DNA of 8,767 bases from an uncultured Oscillibacter sp. Its GTDB lineage: Bacteria > Bacillota > Clostridia > Oscillospirales > Oscillospiraceae. A program made the position numbers and the translations under genes. How positions within the stretch are numbered: the first letter of the stretch is position 1; every line of letters begins with the position of its first letter. The notes under the pieces are model-generated. The model was not told the DNA's origin. It made no database searches and saw only the letters and a list, made by a program, of their open reading frames with translations. The DNA lies in contig NZ_CAJUBK010000077.1 in NCBI RefSeq assembly GCF_910584465.1, positions 1-8,767 on the forward strand. Reading direction: 5' to 3'. Shown piece after piece: positions 5,648 to 8,767 of the stretch.

Positions 5648-6459
5648 GGAAATTGTTGAAGCACGAGTTCCGCGCCACGGGGCGCATCATGCTGCCCATG
5701 TATCTCATCCTGCTGGTGACGGCCGTGGGCTCCAACTTCGCCGGGAGGAGGATGATGGGCAGCCAGTCCAACATCCTGAACGTCCTGGCGGTGCTGATCG
5801 TCATGGCCTTCGGCTTCGCCATCGCGGGCGTGTTCGTCATGGCCTTCGTGCTGATGATCCAGCGGTTTTACAAGAACCTCCTGCAGGACGAGGGCTATCT
5901 GATGTTCACCCTCCCCGTCTCCGTCCACCAGCACATCTGGTCGAAGCTCATCGTCTCCGCCGTGTGGTTCATCGTGACGGTGCTGGCTGTCGTCCTGGCG
6001 GGGATGATCGTGGCCTATGACGTGGGCTTCCTGCGGGCCTTCTTCCACTTCCTGGGCGAGTTCTTCCAGGGCCTCCGGCTGCTGAAGATCAGCGAGGCCC
6101 TCAACGGCACGGTCTACCTGGCGGAGGCCGCCGTCCTGGTGTTCCTGGCCATGGCGGTGTTCTCCCTCCAGTTCTATGCCGCCCTGGCGGCGGGGCACAG
6201 CCGGCCCGACCACAAGATGGTCTGGTCCGTGGCGTGGTTCTTCGGCTTCCAGTTCGCCCTGCAGTTCCTGGGGTCCCTGCTGTTCATGGCCCTGGACCGT
6301 CTGAGGATCCCAAATTTCCTGAATATAGACTGGGACATGTCCGCCGCCGCGGCCATCCACATCGGGCTGCTGTTCATGATCGGGTGCGTGGTGGTCTATG
6401 GCGCGATCTTTTACGCCGTCACCGCGTTCTTCCTGGAAAAGCACCTGAACCTGGAGTGA
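5641..6459 (+). CDS. ABC transporter permease (six membrane segments)
   Basis: This 272-residue integral membrane protein is the partner of the ATPase just upstream. Membrane segments are seen near 15-33, 47-73, 102-125, 158-183, 193-217 and 236-263, the standard layout of ABC-2-like exporters. The cytoplasmic loop QRFYKNLLQDEGYLMFTLPV (74-93), between segments 2 and 3, is a block I recognise from clostridial permeases found beside GntR regulators. It probably contains the coupling helix. ATG 5641 has GGGAGG at 5628-5633 and overlaps the ATPase stop by seven bases. Transcription probably continues to the lipoprotein gene 69 bases downstream, since no promoter or terminator was seen in that gap. 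The substrate is unknown. Confidence 0.87.
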   Translation: MLRKLLKHEFRATGRIMLPMYLILLVTAVGSNFAGRRMMGSQSNILNVLAVLIVMAFGFAIAGVFVMAFVLMIQRFYKNLLQDEGYLMFTLPVSVHQHIWSKLIVSAVWFIVTVLAVVLAGMIVAYDVGFLRAFFHFLGEFFQGLRLLKISEALNGTVYLAEAAVLVFLAMAVFSLQFYAALAAGHSRPDHKMVWSVAWFFGFQFALQFLGSLLFMALDRLRIPNFLNIDWDMSAAAAIHIGLLFMIGCVVVYGAIFYAVTAFFLEKHLNLE

Positions 6460-6462
6460 GCG

Positions 6463-6493
6463 TCCTCCCGCGATGCCCGCATCACGGAGAGGA
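6463..6493 (+). other. Imperfect hairpin between permease and lipoprotein genes
   Basis: TCCTC (6463-6467) pairs with GAGGA (6489-6493), and GATGC pairs with GCATC around a two-base loop at the tip, with mismatches between. No T-run follows, so it is not a terminator. It could stabilise the upstream mRNA or set the relative expression of the lipoprotein. Confidence 0.3.
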
Positions 6494-6528
6494 CCGGAGG
6501 ACGGCCGCCGGTCGAGGAGGAGATATCG

Positions 6529-7131
6529 ATGAAGATGAAGAGATCCAGCATGCTTTGCGCCCTGGCCCTGACGCTGGCCCTGCTGTCCGGGTGTATGCCC
6601 GCCGTCGTGATGACTTCCCCCTGGGACGAGGGGTTCCAGGAAGACTGGGAGGAGTCCATGGAGGAGCTGGAGGACGGCTGGGAGGAGTGGAAGGACGCCT
6701 GGGACCGCCGGGAGGAGGACCGCGGCGGCAAGGACCATCATTGGAAGATCTTGGACGTGTCGGACGGGGAGCCCGCCGCCACAGAGGCCGGGACCGTCAC
6801 GGATGAGGAGCGGATCGAGGCCCTGGACGATCTGCTCGGCGACGACGGCAGCTGGAAGATCCGGACGGCCGGGGATCCCGGCGGCCCGGCCTGCAGCTAC
6901 GTCTACTGCCAGCAGGAGACCCTGAAGGCCGGGCAGGAGCCCGAGGACCGGGAGTATGAGGACCTGATGCGCTTCACCGTCTCGGAGTCGGAGGACGTGG
7001 TGACCGTGACGATCCTGGAAGATCTGCCCTCTGTGCTGGGGGTGGACCTGGGGGACCTGCTGACCTTCACCTTCGACGTCCCGGCGGAGACGGCGGAGGC
7101 CCTGCGGGATCCCGGACAGTTTTTGGGATGA
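6529..7131 (+). CDS. Acidic, Trp-rich lipoprotein of unknown function
   Basis: This 200-residue protein has a clear type II signal peptide: MKMKR, a hydrophobic core (about 8-19) and lipobox LLSGC with the lipidated Cys22. It should be anchored on the outer face of the cytoplasmic membrane. The following 50 residues are very acidic and carry spaced tryptophans (W32, W40, W51, W54, W58) in an EDGWEEWKDAWD-type helix. The middle is variable (70-105). The C-terminal part (about 107-200) looks like a small folded domain with C122 and C127. I recognise no family. ATG 6529 has GAGGAGGAG at 6514-6522; M3 is an alternative. It lies 69 bases after the permease, so it may be an accessory or sensor subunit of that transporter (inference from position). 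A strong terminator downstream closes the unit. Confidence 0.82.
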   Translation: MKMKRSSMLCALALTLALLSGCMPAVVMTSPWDEGFQEDWEESMEELEDGWEEWKDAWDRREEDRGGKDHHWKILDVSDGEPAATEAGTVTDEERIEALDDLLGDDGSWKIRTAGDPGGPACSYVYCQQETLKAGQEPEDREYEDLMRFTVSESEDVVTVTILEDLPSVLGVDLGDLLTFTFDVPAETAEALRDPGQFLG

Positions 7132-7243
7132 TCCGCAAAGGCGCGCCCGGCGGGCGCGTCCCGGCCGGCTGGAACGACCTCCCCACCGGCGGGGCGGGCC
7201 TTCCGGACCTCCGAAAAGGCTTGGAGGACGTACGATCGAGCGC

Positions 7244-7280
7244 GAGAGGGGCCCGTCCCGGGCCCCTCTCCCTCTTTTTT
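7244..7280 (+). terminator. Rho-independent terminator after the lipoprotein gene
   Basis: A perfect 12-base-pair stem (GAGAGGGGCCCG 7244-7255 with CGGGCCCCTCTC 7259-7270) has a three-base loop and is followed by CCTC and six Ts (7275-7280). It lies 113 bases after the lipoprotein stop. It would close the GntR-ABC-lipoprotein operon and insulate the flavodiiron gene. Confidence 0.92.
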
Positions 7281-7294
7281 GACGGCCCGGGGGG

Positions 7295-7325
7295 CGTGCC
7301 TGGGAGGCACGTCCTCCCCGTGCCT
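7295..7325. repeat. Three copies of a CGTGCCT element upstream of the flavodiiron promoter
   Basis: CGTGCCT occurs at 7295-7301, its reverse complement AGGCACG at 7305-7311, and CGTGCCT again at 7319-7325. The first two form a palindrome with a GGG centre. The third is a direct repeat 24 bases further on, ending 9 bases before the -35 box. This arrangement fits a regulator binding as a dimer with an extra half-site, i.e. an activator or repressor position. No known motif was recognised. Confidence 0.45.
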
Positions 7326-7334
7326 GTCAAACCC

Positions 7335-7363
7335 TTGACAAACCGGACGATCTGGAGTAGATT
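7335..7363 (+). promoter_or_regulatory. Promoter of the flavodiiron protein gene
   Basis: A perfect TTGACA (7335-7340) is followed after 17 bases by TAGATT (7358-7363, 4 of 6 consensus bases), giving a start near 7370 and a leader of about 35 bases. The -35 box is the right arm of a six-base inverted repeat, TGTCAA (7325-7330), ACCC, TTGACA, which could be a repressor site. Confidence 0.65.
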
Positions 7364-7404
7364 AACCTTGCGAAAGCCATCATGCATAAAGGAGATCGAA
7401 CGTC

Positions 7405-8613
7405 ATGTATTGTGTACGGAACATCACGCCGGATGTACTTATGATCGGCGGGTCGGACCGGCGGCTCAGCCTGTTCGAGAACGTTTATCCCATCCCCCGG
7501 GGCGTCAGCTACAACGCCTACCTGATCCTGGACGAGAAGACCGTCCTGCTGGACACGGCGGACAGCGCCGTGGGCTCCCACTTTTATGAGAACCTGGAGC
7601 ATGCCCTCCAGGGCCGCCCCCTGGACTATGTGGTCGTCGACCACATGGAGCCGGACCACTGCTCGACCCTGGGGGCGGTGCTCCGCACCCATCCCAAGGC
7701 CCAGGTGGTGGCCAGCGCCAAGGCCATCTCCATGATCGGGCAGTTCTTCGACGCCGACGTCACGGACCGCTGCGTCACCGTGAAGGAGGGGGACACCCTC
7801 TCCACCGGGCGGCATGCCCTCACCTTCGTCATGGCCCCCATGGTCCACTGGCCGGAGGTCATGGTGAGCTATGACGCCGCCGATAAGATCTTGTTCTCCG
7901 CCGACGCCTTCGGCACCTTCGGCGCGCTGAACGGGAACCTCTTCGCCGACGAGGTGAGGTTCGAGGCCGAGTGGCTCCCCGACGCCCGGCGGTACTATAC
8001 CAACATCGTGGGCAAGTACGGCGCGCAGGTCCAGGCCCTGCTGAAAAAGGCGGCGGGACTGGACATCCGGTACCTCTGCCCCCTCCACGGCCCCATCTGG
8101 CGCAAGGACATCGAGTGGTTCGTGGAGAAATACCAGCGCTGGAGCAGCTATACGCCCGAGGACCGGACCGCCGCCATCTTCTGCGGCTCCGTCTACGGCA
8201 ACACGGAGAACGCCGCCGAGATCCTGGCCGCCCGGCTGGCGGACAAGGGCGTGCGGGACGTGCGGCTGTACGACGTGTCCCACACCCATGTCTCCGATCT
8301 GGTGGCCGAGGCGTTCCGGTGCAGCCACCTGGTCTTCGCCTCCGCCACGTATAACGGCGAGATCTATACGCCGATGGATAACTTCCTCCGGGACCTGAAG
8401 TCCCACGGCCTGCGGGGCCGGACGGTGGGCCTCATCGAGAACGGCACCTGGGCCGCCGTGTCCGGCAAGCAGATGAAGGAGCTGCTGGGGAGCATGAAGG
8501 ACATGACCGTCCTGGAGGGGACGGTCAGCCTGAAGTCCACCGTGAAGGACGCCCAGCGGCAGGAGCTGGAGGCCCTGGCGGACACGCTGGCGGCGGACAT
8601 CCTGGCCGGATGA
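7405..8613 (+). CDS. fprA: Flavodiiron protein (class A oxygen/nitric oxide reductase)
   Basis: This 402-residue cytoplasmic enzyme reduces O2 to water and/or NO to N2O with electrons usually delivered by rubredoxin. The metallo-beta-lactamase-like domain (about 1-250) carries the whole diiron site: H80, E82, D84 and H85 in HMEPDH, then H148 (VHWPE), D167 (SADAFGTFG) and H228 (LHGPIW). These positions agree with structurally known members. The flavodoxin domain (about 255-400) has an FMN phosphate loop at GSVYGNTENA (261-270) and further FMN loops near SATYNGEIYT (313-322) and ENGTWAAVSG (345-354). It ends there, with no fused rubredoxin or flavin reductase domain, so it is class A, and no electron donor gene is in view. 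ATG 7405 has AAAGGAG 10 bases upstream. It is a single-gene unit with its own promoter. O2 or NO preference cannot be told from sequence. Confidence 0.95.
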   Translation: MYCVRNITPDVLMIGGSDRRLSLFENVYPIPRGVSYNAYLILDEKTVLLDTADSAVGSHFYENLEHALQGRPLDYVVVDHMEPDHCSTLGAVLRTHPKAQVVASAKAISMIGQFFDADVTDRCVTVKEGDTLSTGRHALTFVMAPMVHWPEVMVSYDAADKILFSADAFGTFGALNGNLFADEVRFEAEWLPDARRYYTNIVGKYGAQVQALLKKAAGLDIRYLCPLHGPIWRKDIEWFVEKYQRWSSYTPEDRTAAIFCGSVYGNTENAAEILAARLADKGVRDVRLYDVSHTHVSDLVAEAFRCSHLVFASATYNGEIYTPMDNFLRDLKSHGLRGRTVGLIENGTWAAVSGKQMKELLGSMKDMTVLEGTVSLKSTVKDAQRQELEALADTLAADILAG

Positions 8614-8640
8614 TGCGAAAGAGCGAAAATGCGAGAAAGA

Positions 8641-8668
8641 GGCCGGCGTGGGGCTCCCCACGCCGGCC
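8641..8668. terminator. Long GC hairpin after the flavodiiron gene
   Basis: GGCCGGCGTGGGG (8641-8653) and CCCCACGCCGGCC (8656-8668) are perfect 13-base complements with only CT between them. No T-run follows on the plus strand. On the minus strand TCTTTCTCGCATTTTCG follows, so it fits better as a 3'-end stabiliser for the gene or a partial terminator of leftward transcription. Confidence 0.5.
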
Positions 8669-8718
8669 AGCCTGTCGAAAAAGGAGAGGGGACGACATCG
8701 ACGGGAAGGGAGAGAGTT

Positions 8719-8754
8719 ACGAGAGGGACCCAGGAAGGGTCCCTTTCGTTTTCG
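8719..8754 (+). terminator. Probable Rho-independent terminator of the flavodiiron gene
   Basis: A 13-base-pair stem with one G-U pair (8719-8731 with 8737-8749, core AGGGACCC/GGGTCCCT) and loop AGGAA has a T-rich 3' arm and trail (TTTCGTTTTCG). It lies about 105 bases after the stop at 8613. Together with the hairpin at 8641-8668 it makes a tandem 3' end. Confidence 0.65.
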
Positions 8755-8767
8755 ATAAAAAAGGTTT

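Larger units (their letters stand above)
7132..7404 (+). other. Intergenic region between operon end and flavodiiron gene
   Basis: No gene is seen here. In order it holds a GC hairpin with CGCGCCC/GGGCGCG arms (7142-7158, no T-run), the operon terminator (7244-7280), a cluster of CGTGCCT repeats (7295-7325), the promoter (7335-7363) and the ribosome-binding site AAAGGAG (7388-7394). An open frame crossing the region is a shadow with no start signal. Confidence 0.7.

Noticed and set aside
5467..6741. Minus-strand open frame of 424 codons opposite the permease and lipoprotein genes.
   Set aside because: It spans a gene boundary, has Gln/His/Gly-rich shadow composition and no start signal, while the plus-strand genes carry clear membrane segments and a lipobox.
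7128..7589. Plus-strand frame across the operon terminator and the flavodiiron promoter.
   Set aside because: It contains a strong terminator and promoter, lacks a ribosome-binding site, and overlaps the flavodiiron gene out of frame.
7327..8661. Minus-strand open frame of 444 codons over the flavodiiron gene.
   Set aside because: The plus strand encodes a complete flavodiiron protein with every metal ligand; the minus frame is a GC-rich antisense artefact.

Overview
The window is GC-rich bacterial chromosome with eight complete protein genes, short intergenic gaps, strong AGGAGG-type ribosome-binding sites and Bacillota-style sigma-70 promoters. The gene types (YtrA-type GntR/ABC cassette, DUF2238 membrane protein, COG0523 GTPases with SRTQ/NRAT-type G4 motifs, single-subunit flavodiiron protein without rubredoxin) suggest an anaerobic, high-GC Clostridia member such as an Oscillospiraceae-like gut bacterium. 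That placement is inference from gene style; no rRNA or other phylogenetic marker is present.

Layout. 1-300: non-coding, structured region with a good leftward promoter (139-167) for something beyond the left edge and a probable rightward promoter (250-278) for gene 1. 301-1245 (+): membrane-anchored XRE-type regulator, ended by a strong terminator that also lies between convergent genes. 1313-3383 (-): two COG0523 (CobW-like) GTPases in one transcription unit. The first transcribed is a canonical metallochaperone with GCICC and a very long His-rich arm. The second is a divergent paralogue that has lost the CxCC site and carries a C-terminal domain resembling that of the TIGR03943/DUF1980 family. 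3463-4359 (-): DUF2238 membrane protein with its own promoter. 4509-6459 (+): GntR regulator, ABC ATPase and permease with overlapping reading frames, preceded by a perfect palindrome over the promoter. 6529-7131 (+): an unrecognised acidic, Trp-rich lipoprotein probably co-transcribed with the ABC genes, followed by a strong terminator. 7405-8613 (+): class A flavodiiron protein (O2/NO reductase) with its own promoter and a cluster of 7-base repeats just upstream. 8614-8767: two hairpins, the second a plausible terminator.

How the parts fit. The GntR-ABC-permease-lipoprotein set looks like an autoregulated envelope-stress or export cassette. The two GTPases look like a metal (probably zinc) allocation module. 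The flavodiiron protein is a stand-alone oxygen/NO defence gene. No mobile element, CRISPR array, tRNA or rRNA was seen. The most unusual item is the CobW-like/TIGR03943-like composite protein at 1313-2242 next to its His-rich partner.
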